Shown here: in pieces, positions 1-12,966 of the stretch | Numbering within the stretch: the stretch's first letter is position 1 | Layout of the letters: every line of letters starts with the position of its first letter | Origin: Lingula anatina | Lineage: Eukaryota > Brachiopoda > Lingulata > Lingulida > Lingulidae | Assembly: GCF_001039355.2 (NCBI RefSeq) | Contig: NW_019773755.1 | Span: 1-52,529, forward strand | Direction of reading: 5' to 3' | DNA: 52,529 nucleotides | Notes under the pieces: model-generated | The model's database searches: none | The model's input: only the letters and a program-made list of their open reading frames with translations | What the model was told of the DNA's origin: nothing | Position numbers and translations under genes: made by a program

Positions 1-1560
1 ATAGTTGGGTCCAGCTGTTTTTGAAATTCATACTCCAAAACAAGCTTGCTTTTATGGTTATAACTAGTCTTTCATTTTGACTAAGCTAAAATAGAGAACT
101 TGGCATCGCAGTCCAGTTTTACACAGGATACTCGTATGTTGTAGGTAAAACCTTTTGAGGAACACGGGTAGAATAAGATCAATTTCGTTCACTTAGGACA
201 CTGGTAACTAAGTTGATTAAAAAAAAAAAAAATCCACTGTTCCATTTTAGCTGATTATGTGTAAATGGCACTTGAGTATTGTATTTGGATGTAGCTTCTA
301 CTGTGTAGTACTTCTCAAGCCTAATGCAGTTATAAATTGGCAACACGGAAATGCCCATATTGTAGAATTTAGTTGACCGATCTCTTTAATTATAGATTTT
401 TATGGGTCTTGTAATGTTAAAGGTTATTTGTGCGTGCACGTTTTATTTAATGCCAAGCTTTTGATCAAGAGAAGTGACACGTATTATTATTCCAGACCTT
501 TTCCCCAAATTTTTCTCATTTCTCATAGCTTAAAAATGTGCACAGAATTGGCCAGAGGAATATCTATAAATATTTTGTCAAAGAAAAAAAAGTTAATTAG
601 TGTGCCCAGTGCACTCAAGTTGGGGCTCAGAATTGAAAAATGAGAGAAGTCCTTGTTTGTTTGAAGATGGAATGGGGTTTTCTATGCTGGCTTTTGTTGA
701 CCAAGTTTCTTAGAGAATCAGTACTTCATGTTGTCTTCAAGACAGGGATTATTCATCTCAAGGATTGGAGTGGCTTTTTTGCCCTGAATAATTTCAAAGC
801 AGACCTTCATGCTAGTCTTTCAACACCGTAAAATATGCTACAAGTTTTCAGTGGTGTCAGAGGTTTATCTGTGTACTTAATAATGAAAGAAACAAGACCA
901 CGGACTATTTAAGAACCTTTTTACATCATTGAATGTTTAAAGTAGTTAAAATACGTAATCAAGTTTTCCACACAAACCCAATTGTTTGTAAGTGCAAGTG
1001 TCCATGGAAAAATGAGAAACCTTTCACAGACTTGTGTAATTATTTTAAATTATTATCATTATTTCTTCAAAATCATATAATCATAGCATTAGTTGTAGCT
1101 TTATTTATCTTTTTTTTTTGGTAAAAAATTGAAAATAAATAAAAAGGGAAGTCGTTTTTATGATACAAATAAACCTGCATTCAATATGCAGAAGTCCAGT
1201 GCATACTACTAACCTAATATATATTTAGTCATTTACTGTACATATTACATTTTCAATAAGATGGTAAAAATAAATAGTATACACTTGAACCACACGTGAT
1301 CTTTTTTTGTCATTTAATTTTACATTTCTGGTCACGGTAACAGCAGTGAGCACGGCTGGGGTTATTAGCTGGATACCATTTAGTTGATCTATATTTGATA
1401 CATGGCGGTTCCAGTCTTGGAGATAAAAGGTTTTCTTTTTGTGTACGACTGCATGGAACTTGGCAATACAAAAAAATAAATGCTGAAAATTGTAGCATTA
1501 AATTCTTTCAGAAAATAGCCACTTTCAGCATTTAGTGGAAGACAATGAAAAGAGAAAAAG
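1..1560. other. Non-coding flank, no gene recognised
   Basis: AT-rich sequence with only short, unconvincing ORFs. A plus-strand cluster of AATAAA hexamers lies near 1133-1143, after a T-rich stretch. This could be the 3' UTR end of a plus-strand gene to the left, convergent with PLEKHM2, but no coding exon supports that here. Confidence 0.3.
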
Positions 1561-1593
1561 TAGATTTCTTGTATATAACACAGAGCAAGTAAG

Positions 1594-1599
1594 TTTATT
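1594..1599 (-). promoter_or_regulatory. Candidate poly(A) signal of PLEKHM2
   Basis: AATAAA on the minus strand, about 320 bases past the PLEKHM2 stop at 1921-1923. It is the first canonical hexamer after the stop that I noticed, so it is the simplest 3' UTR end. Other hexamers further left cannot be excluded. Confidence 0.4.
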
Positions 1600-1920
1600 G
1601 AGCATTTTGTGAAGACGAGAAGCCTGTTAATCTAAAAAAAGGTCTTGGATAATCGATACACAGAGCACATGCAAATGATCTCTGAAGATATAAGATGTCA
1701 GCAAATGACCTATTCACCTACAATTAACATGTTATTGATGTAACTGACCCCAGCTGACTGATAACAGGCCTGACCATTGCACTGGACATTTTGGTGTAAC
1801 TTTAGTCAATATTTAACCAGTTTCACTGACTGATAAAGGAAATAGATCAGGTCTTAGGCAACTAATGATGGTAAGGACAGTTTTCACATATTTGGTACGT
1901 GTGAGAGCCAAAAAAAGGTC

Positions 1921-4900
1921 TCAACTGATTGATAGTGGAGCCAAAGCATTAGCTAAGGTATCCTTGCATTTCCACTGTAAGGTCATGTCCTCAAATATGT
2001 TTACTGGTATTGAGACCTGGAAAAAAGAAAAACAAATGTTTTGTTCATCTTAAGTTTCTATAAATGGGGACACAGTTATGAATACAATTATATGATAAGC
2101 GTTTTTCTATTATTTTATTCCCAGTATTTAAAACATGGTCATTGTTTGTTACAATAACCATGAATAAGAAAAATAATATTATTTCAAGTATGAGTATAAA
2201 CAAACACAGTTCAATGTTTAATATTACTGAAGTAAAATACCCTCAAAAAATGACAAAAACTACCAAGCATCAAACTTGTTATCTTGCATCAGTGGTTACC
2301 TGAAAGTGTCTCTTCCATGCATCAGATAGGGCTTCTGTGAACTTTCGTTGTTCTTTTGTCGATGCAAAATATAGGATCCACTGTTCACTGCTGACTTTCC
2401 TGTCCTGTGACTCAAACTCCTGAAAACATAAAAATAAAACTTTTAAAATGTTCCAGTTAAATACATGTATATCCCTTGATGTTGTATTTAAATTGTGACG
2501 GTGATGCATGCCACAATAGCAAATATCATTTCACACACACAAACACTCGTAACCGTCTCTCTTGTATAAATGCACAAACTCTGTCCTCTCTCCCCCTTTT
2601 CTCTTTTCATCTCCTTCCCCCTCTCTCTCTCCCTCTCTCTCTCTCTCTCTATCTATTTTTCTAACGTTTTTACCAACACCTCTCCCATGCATACTCACCA
2701 CAATACAATATCTCTCGTCTGTGGGGTCAATTGTGATGCCTGTCACATCTAACACATTTGCAGAGCCTATGGTTCTAAAGAAGTATGTCTGCAGGTCCTC
2801 ATGGCACATGAATAACTTGTTAGGAGTCAGTACAGCACAGCAGGGTAGAACACCCACGCCACCAGGAGCCTAGGAGGTAAATGGAATTTTAAAGATGATT
2901 GGTTATAAATACACCAATCAGGTAATTAGAAAATTAATCCAATTAGGAATAAACTACAAAAGGATGAAATGATAACTGCAGTTTTATTACTATTTGCTTC
3001 AGACTAATTTTAAGTTGTTGTCCATAATGTGTATATGATCACCATGGGAGTAAGGGGGTCATTTACTAGAGGGATATCAAAATAAAGCTAAAGGCTACAT
3101 TGAAATCGGGGTATTCTCAGAAATTGTTCAAAATGAAGATTTATAATAATCATTGGGAAGGACTTGGCAGTTGTTTCAATCTATTATATTTCAGCAAAAT
3201 ATAGCTCTTCAGCATTTGAAACTGTGAAGGATGAAGGAAGGCCATGGTTATTTTATAATTTACCTATCATGAATGCTGAAGAATTTCTCTTAAATCTTGG
3301 CAGGATAGGAACATAAAATGCTATACCTTCATAAGTGCTAACAAATGGTAGGATGTTATTGTAATAACAATATATCTTTCGGAATTGGAACACATACTGA
3401 GGAAAGGAAGGACTACTCAATTTTATTGACCTACCCCTTCTAGCAACATCGTCTTCTGAAGATAAAATTCATGATGTAAAATAAATATTCCTTACAAAAA
3501 TGTGACAATAAAATAGTTTGACTATATATGCCAATAAAAAATAAGCATTAATTTAATTTTTTGTCCATTCTATAAATTTTAAGTAACTAAATAAATGAAA
3601 GTAACAACATAAGCATTTAAGAAAACCTACCCCCATTCCTTCTGAAACAGCCTTACACAGAGTCTGAAGCCAATCAAACGTCTCTGATTCATTTGATGCG
3701 GACATCTGAATTGTGCTGTTGTCTGAGAGGATAATCTCAAAGCAGTTCTCCCTGTCCGAGACGTGAGCTCGTCTGCAGCCACAGCAATCTTCACCACTAT
3801 GAAACGATCAAAAAGATCCAGTCACAAATACTGCTTATTATCTTTCATACTTATAAACACAAACTGGGTGAAAATTATACTTTACAATGAACGTATTTTA
3901 ATTATGTGTATACTTTTATTATATATGATTTATTTAACTGATTATGGTATCTCTTACAGTATTCAATTATATCTACACTATAAATGTAAAACTTCAACCT
4001 GTGATGTTAAACAAATTACGGTTGTAAGATATCATCATAATTTAATAATAATAAAATGTACTTCAGGGAAACATTTAGTGTGCATGATGTGCTTAAACTT
4101 TGCCAAAAAGGAAATTTATGATGTTACAGTTTATCTTCATTTTAAAAAAGAGCATGCATGGTTGTGTCAGTGTACAAACATGTTTATCTTTTAACATACC
4201 CCAATTGGATTGTTCTTTCTGGCTCTTTTGTGTTATTTTTATTTGGAAACTGGAGCAATATACCATCTCTAGGAAAAATAAACAAGAGAAACGTTTAATA
4301 TCTTTTTATTAAAATTCTGCTGACTTCACTTTTAAACCTTTTGGCTTAATTTGGCAAGTACTTTTTCATCTAAATAACATTGAAAATTCTATCAGGGTCC
4401 ACTCCTTATATATCAAGCCTTATTATTTTTCAACACTTTGTTCTGGTATCGTCCACCTTTGTTTACTCTCCAAAGTTTATTAATTACAATTATAACAATA
4501 ATGGCAAAAAAATAAAAAAATAAAAAAAACCTTCCAAAATTACTTAAAGAATGACAAATGCTTAAATGAGAAAAGCCCATACCTAAGTACAAAAAAGGCA
4601 GCCTTCCACGTGTGACCGTACAGATTGTTGGGAGTCTTGACCAGTAGCGTCCCCTCTTTGGCTAGTCCACTCCGAGATTTGGACTGTGTGTCCTCCCAAC
4701 TGACTAGACTGTAACACAGGAGTTCCACCTCACTGGACTGAGAATAGAGAAGTTCAAGTAAAACATTGGCTAGTAATAGTTTGAATTTTAAAGGGAGATT
4801 TCTGCAATGGCAAAATACCACCTCTTGAAAAATTAAATAAAAAGTTACCAATCTCATACCAATAAATAAGTAACAATCTTGTTATTCTTACTACATAGCT

Positions 4901-7900
4901 TTTCAATATTTGTCTATTTTCAATCAGTTCTACTTAGACATTTATTTCATACGGAATACTAGATGTTAAAATACAGACAACAAAGCAAAACTCACAGCTA
5001 CTCCGCATTCCTGTGCCAGCCATTTCTTCATTGCTATCTTCTGTGTGGTGGCATCAGTGAGAACGCTGAGTCGCAGGAGATCCACTTCACAGTTACGCAC
5101 TGCCTCTTCCAGTGATTTCACCATAGCCCTGGTGGTAAATATCAATATCAATGAGTCACATTTAATGGAAACTTGGACGTTACACTTTGAAAAGATGACT
5201 TACAAAAATGGTATCCATAAAGGACAACACATCAAAATATAATCAGTTATGAAATACATTCATCACATTACTTTAAAAAATAAATCGACAGTTGATATGT
5301 AAAGTGCTTTTACAGGAGAAGAAAGAGTCACATTTTAGAGTTAAATGAATGGACAATCCAAAAGCTTGCCAGAAAGAAAGCTCAGCTTTAATGGATTGAT
5401 ACTTTAAAATCTGACACAAAATGCTACAAATGTTCTGACTATAAAATAGTGTGGAAAGGGACAATTACTTGGTCAGTTCCTCATCTCCAGTTGTGATCCA
5501 GTGCTGTTTTCTTCTGTTTGTGCAAACTATGTGAACTGTTTGGAAGTTTACTGACAACTGGAAGAGAAAAAACAAACATAAGAATGCAAATATGTGTGCT
5601 AACATAGTCAAACAACACAGCATCTGACATAAGCTGATAAATGTTGCACAGAATAGCTATGATCTATGCTTTTAGTAGATTAATGGGGTCCCTCCTTCCA
5701 TGTTTACATGCATCCATTCCAACAAATAATAATTATTACTGACAAGGTTCCATTAAGCTGGATGCATGCACCATGAAAAAATGTTAAGGTTCTTCAAGAA
5801 CAATTTGCCCTCTTTAAAACTAAATATAAATTCACAACTAAGTTTAAAAATTGCAGGTAAAAATAGTCAGTGAGGCATAAAAACTTCTAAGTAAAAGAAT
5901 CCCAGCAGTCTTGAGATCTAGATGGGACTGTAGTGTGACAACCCTTTTTTAACTGGCAACAAATATTCAAACTTCCACCAAAAGAGGTCACTTACATCAA
6001 CATAGTCGATCTCCTGGTATCGTACCACCGTCTCCTTGTTGTATTTGCCTCGGCCAGGCCCTGGTGTTAGAATATAGAGGGCGTTGGATGTCAACATCAC
6101 AAATACCTTCTGCGTATTCCCTTCTGTATGGCCAACAGTGGTGGGATACATCTAAAATAAAGACAGGAATACAAAGTTTTTGATCAAAATCTCCTGCCAT
6201 AACAAAAACCTCTATTTGTTTTACAAAGTAATTCATCTGTAAATCAGGAGAACTTGAGCTGTTTTAAATCTGTCAGTGCGCATAAAAAAGTTTTTAAAAA
6301 TCATATCCCTTTGTGAAAAAAAATGTGTAAACGTGGTTTTGTAAAGTAATTCATCTGCTATAAAATATCACACAGCAATTAAGTATGACTCTACAAGCCA
6401 GGGTCAACTGCTTTCTTATAAGGGAAATCTCATCTAAGTCTTTTTTATTGTCAAAAACAAACTGAACTATGACCCTGACAAGGAAGACTGTAGATGACGA
6501 CAAGGCATTTTGTTTTATACTAACCGCTAAAAATTGTTCATCCTCTGTCTGGAAAACTTCCAACATCAGAAACAGTTTGCTGTTGTTGTCCAGTCTAAAA
6601 CAAAGTATCATAAATACAGTTAATCAGAAGAACAAGGCATCTACACTTACCACTTTTAAAACATAGCACTTCTATCACATAGCATATAGAAATTTCAGTT
6701 TCCATACCTAGTTCACAATCAATATGCTGATCTCAAAGCATGCAGGAATAATAAAGCTCAAGGGTTGTACTCTCAAAAGGATGAAAAACTTACCTAATAT
6801 CCAACTGCCTTGATTTCCCTTCTGAATTTCTCATAATAACCCTTTCCTCTTCTTCATCAATATATTCTTCTGCTGATTCTGTGTCTTCAGTCTCCTGCTG
6901 GTGCTGATCTTCTGTCCTTGAAAGGTCAAGGCCAAGGTCAAGGTCACCATCAGAATGACCAATCATGCTTTCCGTTTTGTCCTCACTATCAGACAGTTTG
7001 TCCTTGTCACTGTATATGCTTTCACTAGTTCTGCGCTCCTTGACAAGCTGTGAACTTGGAATTTTGGAATTTTCAGAATCTTTACCCACTAATTGCACAT
7101 TTTGCCCGACTGTGTTTGTAAGAGATATAGTTACATCAGCACCTTTCTCGTTGACTTTAAAATTAAAATTTTCATTTTCATTAAAAGCACCACTTCTTGC
7201 CCTCTGCGTTTTTGCCCTTCCCCAGTTTTCCCTTCGAGTCTTTGCTTTCTCTCCTGTCTGTAAAGCACCATCTAAAATGTCTGTGGGTGACAACAGATTG
7301 GAATCATCAGCCTTTTCTAAATCACTTGCTTCATGTTTTTTCCCACTTTTGGGCTCATCCTCTGTATGTTTCTCCGATGGTGGGTCCACCGCAGCCCCGG
7401 CAGCAGCTCCTGGGTCTTGTTCTTCTGTGATGACTTCAAAGTCTGACTTATTATAATCTGATGGTCTCCGTGGAAACAAAGCGTGCTCATCTTTTCCGCC
7501 TACCAACAACCCAGACACAGAGGCACTGCTGCCTCCGCTACTACCCTGACTGGATATGCTTGTACGATTTTTGAAATCATAAATATTAAAGCTTGTTGAC
7601 GATGTAGATTGCTGAAGATTGTCAGAGACATGTAAGCTCGTGTCTGAGGGCTGTGTGCGAATAGCAGGCCCGTTTAAAATGGCTCTCTCAATGAGGTCTA
7701 AATCAGGAGGTTCGTCACTGTTGATAAAAGAATCTCTGACTATAGAAGTGGTTTCAGTGTGGGATTTCTGTGGCACAGAATTGTCCCCTTTGGTATCATC
7801 ATCTGGTGAAGTGACAGCTGTTAATTGTGTTAGAGGAGACCCCTGTTTAGGGCCCAATTGTGTTGGGTGGGATGGAGAGTCCTCCTGGAGAGAGGGCTTG

Positions 7901-10900
7901 GGAATCTTGTCATTGGAATGTGATATGGGACAAAACACAGGTGCATCAGCAGGTGTGACAGGTGTGACAGGTGTGGTAGGTGTACTTGAACTACTGCCAT
8001 GACTGCTGCCTTTTTTCTTCTTTTTCTTCTTCTTGCTCTTCACATGGATGACCTCTATATTGCCCTCCTCTTCCTCTGCTCCGAAATCCTCATCCTCGAT
8101 GTAAGATCCTCGAGAGAAGTCCCCCGTTGAGGACTGAAGAGTGGACATTTGTGAGGACAGGGAGCTGATGGACCGTGGTCGGACTGGCAAGAGGTCATCA
8201 TGACCAGGCGACCGTGGAAAAGGGAGCATGGATTCTGTTCTGGCACGTCCTGCCATGTCGTTGTTGTGGTCAAACATCTAAACAAATGAGGACAAATAAA
8301 ATTTGAAAAAAATTTGAAAACATTTTCATTTTCATCGAAAACACCACTTCTCACCCTCTGCATTTCTGCCCCAGTTTTCTAAAACGTTTTAAAATAATAA
8401 ACATTCTAAAAATTTTGAAAATTTTATTTAAAAAAAAAACCTAACTTTTTATTTGTTCTTTACCCACGACACGTGTATCAAAGAGTGCAAAAATGTGCAT
8501 ACTTATCAAAATATTATTTATTTTATAAATAAGCATTATATGTGGGTGAAATTCTCATGGTTTTCACCCAGTATAATTCTTATTAATTCTATTCTTATTA
8601 ATTCTAAGTACCTGTGACACACTACTCTCCATACTGCAGATGGAAATTCTGTCTTCTTTGTCCTCGTCTGGACTGTCCACCCCAGGGCAGTGACAGCTGA
8701 AGTCCAGATACGTCACATCCTGCAGTCAAGACATTGGCCATTTTGAATTTTTAATCTTATTTCTATTGGACTTTTACAAGGGCGGATGGAAGTCATTTTC
8801 TGGTTCTTCCAAAAGACGGTCAGAATTTTTCAAGTTTACATTGATGGGCATCTAATTTTTTCTGTTGGAAGACAGTCAAAATTAGAGGATGGATCAACAA
8901 AGATGTAATTTGGAAGACTGTCAAAAAAACATATCTGAATCCCGCCCTGTATACTAACAGTAACAAGCAAACGTTTTGTATATGCTTTAGTCAAAGGAAA
9001 TGTGAAAATCTTCCTTTTTCTTTTTCTTAAATTTTATGTCTTCCATAAGATAAATAATGCCTAGATGAATCATTTAGAAAATTACATTTTAATTAAATAA
9101 ATCTTAGCTTTCAATAGCAAGCAAATTTCAAAGTAATGCTAAGGGTGTAATTTCTCTTTGTCAATTATTGCTCAAATATTACGGTAGATATTTTGCCAAA
9201 AACAAAATTTATGTCATGTTGTTTCAGATAATGTTAGGGAATGATTTCTTTCAGTTTCCAAACAACAGTTATTCCAAGCATTTTTTTTTTCAAAAAATAT
9301 GATTAACAAGCTTTTCAAGTTTTCTCTAAACTTGAAAATTAATGGGTCAACTTACATAGGTCAGGTCAAATGTGATAAAGTCCAAACCTGAGACTAGTGT
9401 TACCAATATGTCTAACCTCTGAAAGCAAAGAAAAGACAACAAGTTTATACCACATCCATATTGCTTCCCTGCTTTGAACACCGTTTGTATGCCTGGGTTA
9501 AATAAGCAGTGAAATCAATGAGCACTAGGCAGGGTTACAGTGGTTTAAACTAAAAGTCTAAAACTAAAAAAAATCCATTAAAACTGAGCTTTGCATCCCC
9601 GGGAGGGCTTCCACACAGCGGAGGTTATCCCCCCCCCCCCCCTCATACCTCACTGTCCAGCACCAATGCCTCCTTCACATAGTGCTTCTTCACCATCTTC
9701 ACATTACTCTCAAAGCAATGCAAGTAACTCTCCAGTAACCCGTCATTCATGGCCATAAACAACCAGGATCGACCTGATTGCAAAAGGTATTTATAAATAT
9801 TAATTAAGTTTACCATCCAAACAAAACTGCTTCATTTACAAAATAATAATAATATATTATTCAGACATAAAATTAAAATTATTTCAATAAGATAACAGAT
9901 AAAGTGGAATTCAGAGAGATACGTTTAATCTCTTGTTCAATCAAAGTACTCACAATCTAAAAATGTCCCTTTTTTCTTTTCTCTTTTATTTATGTATTAG
10001 TTTCATACTTGTAACAAAAAGACTCATATAAACTATTTATCATCTAAATGACTAATATTCATTCAAAATCCAAAAATAAAATTAAATAACAACATTCATC
10101 TCTCATCAAGAATTCCAGATCATACCTCTTCCCAGCTCAGTGGTGACGTTGGTAAGCATTTTGATTTCTTTGACCGAGGTTCTGTGAGTGAATTCCCGCA
10201 CCACCATCCAGTATCCCCTGGTCACACTGCGAAGTCTGAGGAGAAAAAGAGACATTACAATCACGGTGTAATTGATTTTTTCACCTTTTACATTTGTATC
10301 TTTCTAACCCTCTCAACATGATGCAAAGTCTGCACATAACAACAGAATAGGGTCATCACAATCTTTGTAGAACTGTTATTGATATTTCACCTGGCTACGT
10401 CTTTTGTTTTTTTAACATATCAAGATTTTTTTTTAGTTTCAGAATTATGACAAGTTTCACACATGTCATTTTTTCAATTTATTAACCTAAATTTCAAAAA
10501 TTAATTTTTGTTCCTAAAAAAAAAGAAAAAATATTCTGACATAAACCTAAAATGATAAATAGTTATGGATTGTACAAGTATCTTTTCTCTAAAGAGCATT
10601 TAGTAAAAAATTTTCACAAAAACATCACAATACCCTTGGATGATATTCCTGTACTTACCCATGAAGCAAGGCATGGTCCAAGTGTTCACACAGTTTATTC
10701 AGCTCCCAATCTTGATTTGTGAGGACTAGTGGAGAAGAGGGACCTCTCAGGATATGAAGTTCTTGTATCTGAATTGAATTGAAAACTAAAAATTAAATAT
10801 GGCAAAATAAAGCTGGCAGTACAGGAATATATGTATTCTTTATTATTAAAAAAAATCTTTCAAGCAGCAGTGACTAACAAGAATGCTAGTATAATTATAG

Positions 10901-12638
10901 ATTATTTCCACACTCACTCACAAATACTAATATAAAAGATATTGCTAAAGGATTAACACCAAACATAAGCATACAGATTTTGCTCACAAACTTAAATATC
11001 AAGTAACTCCAAAGTGAGTTTATTTATAAAGAGTTCAGTACTTGCTGATGAATCCATGGTGAAATGAGATAGACACAGAGGCTATCTCCTGTTATCTCAA
11101 TTTTTAAACAAGATAATAAAAATAATCATCGTACAAGCTCAAATAAATATATATATCTAATCTACATGATTTGAGTCTTTACTTAGTAACTGTACATTAT
11201 GTTTAAATATGAATGACCTTTGCAGGGGCGGACAGAAAGCATCTTCTGAGTCTTCCAGAAGATTGTCAGAATTTTTAAGTTTACATCTAATTTTTTTCTT
11301 TTGTAAGTCAGTCAGAAAAGGAGGAAGGGTCAACAAAGATAATTTGGAACCTCGTCAGATAATATCTCTGGATCCGCCCCTGCTTTGACCTTAAGCATCC
11401 CTCTGAGTCACAATCAATGCTTAATTTCATTTAAATACAAAACCAAAGCTATAATTAGTCTGGACACACATGGCTTATCTGATGGTACAGTGTTCATGCA
11501 AAATGGGGTTTAAATATATTCTCCTTCACTGAATTTATACTTGTACATATAAATCAGTAGCAACCTGCTGCAACCTGTCTTCGCGGCCAAAATACTTGAC
11601 TCATTTTCACCACAGGATGAATTTAATTGGACTAAATTAGTCTTAAGTAAATTCAAGCTCCCTGGACAATGAAGTTATTTCTAATTGCTATAATTTCACC
11701 TGTATCTGCCCTCCCTTAAACTAGTGTGTTTCACTTTCAAGTGATTATAGCCTTAAATATAATGGTGAGGTTAGAAGAGCATTAAATTCCAGTATTTCCA
11801 CCACCACTTTCTGTCTATTGAAGTAATGCCTGCAAAAACAGGTTTAGTTCTCCTGTGTGCTTATTTAGCAGTGACTGAACAATTCTGAATAAGACATCAC
11901 TCATATTAGTGAAAATAGTCAACTATGTATAAAGCCATGCATTTTGATCCCCTTTCTTTAACCAAAAATAAATGTGACTGTCAAATGCTAATGCTACAGT
12001 TTCAATGATTAAATAACCAGATTTTTTTCCTATCTCATTGATCATTTAAAATAATTGTTTGTAAAATAAACAATAAATAAAACTGCCTGATAGTAAGTAA
12101 TTCAAACAAATTGGCCTTAAGAACCCCCCATCCTTGCACCCTAGGAAAAATCAAATTCCATCTCTCATCAAGTACTCTTAGAATAAATGGACCAGTCAAA
12201 ACATAGCAATTATTACTGAACATTACAGCAGTAGTATTACAATGGCTGCTTCATGTCAGTACCCCCAGTAAGGACAGAAAAGAACATACATGTACTGTAC
12301 TACATGTAGTACATAATAAGATTATGTGGCACAGCGTTCATTCAATGTTTACAGTGATACAGCAACCAAATTAACCATCTGAAATTCCCCAGTTCAGGGC
12401 CTAACTGTGCTACTTTCTGCTTTCAGTAGAAGAGCGAAGATCTGAACGGAGGCAATATATATATATATAGATGTGCCTGTGCAGATTTTGAATTGATCAC
12501 ATGACGATGTCTCACCTTCTTTATCGACTTTGAAATACCATCTAAAATACGATCCTTGAGCATTAAGCGTTCTTGTGACCTCGGCCCCACCAAATAGTTT
12601 CTTCTCCATTTCCTAGAGTCCCCCATGGGGGCAGCCAT
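1921..12638 (-). CDS. PLEKHM2: PLEKHM2 (SKIP) orthologue, complete, 17 exons
   Basis: In vertebrates PLEKHM2 links Arl8-positive lysosomes to kinesin-1. Exons in coding order: 12516-12638, 10659-10768, 10126-10235, 9649-9773, 9356-9418, 8612-8719, 6794-8277, 6525-6594, 5996-6151, 5469-5557, 4996-5128, 4583-4737, 4200-4268, 3631-3796, 2699-2869, 2300-2419, 1921-2016. Every junction has GT-AG and keeps phase, giving about 1115 residues (human about 1019). The RUN domain is near residues 60-180 (LCEHLDHALL, GYWMVVREFT, LVSGLDFITFDL). A Ser/acidic linker with an eight-Lys run fills the large exon. The PH domain and C-terminal module run from about 870 to the end (KEGTLLVK, DCCGCRRAH, LFMCHEDLQTYFFR, LTDATTQKIAMKKWLAQE). 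The start is the first Met of the exon encoding KDRILDGISKSIKK. The vertebrate W-acidic kinesin motifs are not visible. Family call is firm; exact exon ends are by eye. Confidence 0.93.
2621..2650. repeat. (CT)n microsatellite in PLEKHM2 intron
   Basis: Pyrimidine-rich CT repeat just downstream (minus sense) of the donor of the exon at 2699-2869. It lies wholly in the intron and creates spurious Ser/Leu or Arg/Glu reading frames. Confidence 0.8.
7168..7230 (-). repeat. Repeat-like segment inside PLEKHM2 coding exon 7 (copy 1)
   Basis: About 60 bases inside the large coding exon match 8321-8379 in the intron just upstream. Shared minus-strand blocks include GAAAACTGGGG, GCAGAGGG, GAAGTGGTG and ATGAAAATGAAAAT. 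In the protein this is the segment around QRARSGAFNENENFNF. The second copy in frame reads QRVRSGVFDENENVFKF. Confidence 0.65.
8321..8379 (-). repeat. Intronic copy 2 of the PLEKHM2 exon 7 segment
   Basis: Imperfect direct copy of 7168-7230, lying in the intron upstream of the acceptor at 8278-8279. It is either a dispersed repeat of which one copy became coding, or a local duplication from the exon into the intron. Confidence 0.65.
8777..8949. mobile_element. MITE-like element, family B, copy 1
   Basis: Short non-coding element in a PLEKHM2 intron. It begins CAAGGGCGGATGG and ends in CCCGCCCTG, forming imperfect terminal inverted repeats. Internal blocks such as GTCAGAATTTTTCAAGTTTACAT and GGATCAACAAAGAT recur, slightly altered, in the element at 11223-11382. 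No transposase, so non-autonomous. Confidence 0.7.
11223..11382. mobile_element. MITE-like element, family B, copy 2
   Basis: About 160 bases in the first PLEKHM2 intron. The left end is CAGGGGCGGA and the right end GGATCCGCCCCTG, so the outer bases are inverted repeats. The interior matches the element at 8777-8949 (GTCAGAATTTTTAAGTTTACATC and GGGTCAACAAAGAT). Confidence 0.75.
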
Positions 12639-12966
12639 AGTTTGTTAATTGGTTTGATCACTCACTCAGCTGATTTTCACGACCTGGAACCTCCATATTT
12701 GTTTTGGTTTTCTCTCCATGTCACAACCCGGAAATGCGATACGAGATTTCTATCTGTGTTTTGACTGTAGAAGGCAATAAAATACCTTATTATATAAAAT
12801 AAATACTACATTTTCACTTAATTATTTTACGATAGTATTTTAAAGTGTTAAATGCATAACAGTAACCGTCCCAATGAAGATGTTTAATTTATTTCGCTAA
12901 CGCGACCTTGACCTTTACCGCGTGTACCCTACATGGAGACATAGCCACATAAACATCACTTCCAAG
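12639..12966. promoter_or_regulatory. Shared bidirectional promoter of PLEKHM2 and SFT2D3
   Basis: The two start codons face away from each other with 328 bases between them, so both core promoters must overlap or abut. A YY1-like box, CCAAGATGGC, covers the SFT2D3 start codon (12962-12971). The PLEKHM2 start has the related context CTATGGCTGCC. No TATA box or obvious CpG island is visible. Confidence 0.6.

Noticed and set aside
1310-1498. Cys-rich minus-strand ORF past the PLEKHM2 stop
   Set aside because: The last PLEKHM2 exon at 1921-2016 already matches the family C-terminus and ends in a stop; nothing joins this ORF to it.
6965-8002. Plus-strand ORFs of up to 163 codons
   Set aside because: They are antisense to the large PLEKHM2 exon, which is supported by homology and phase.
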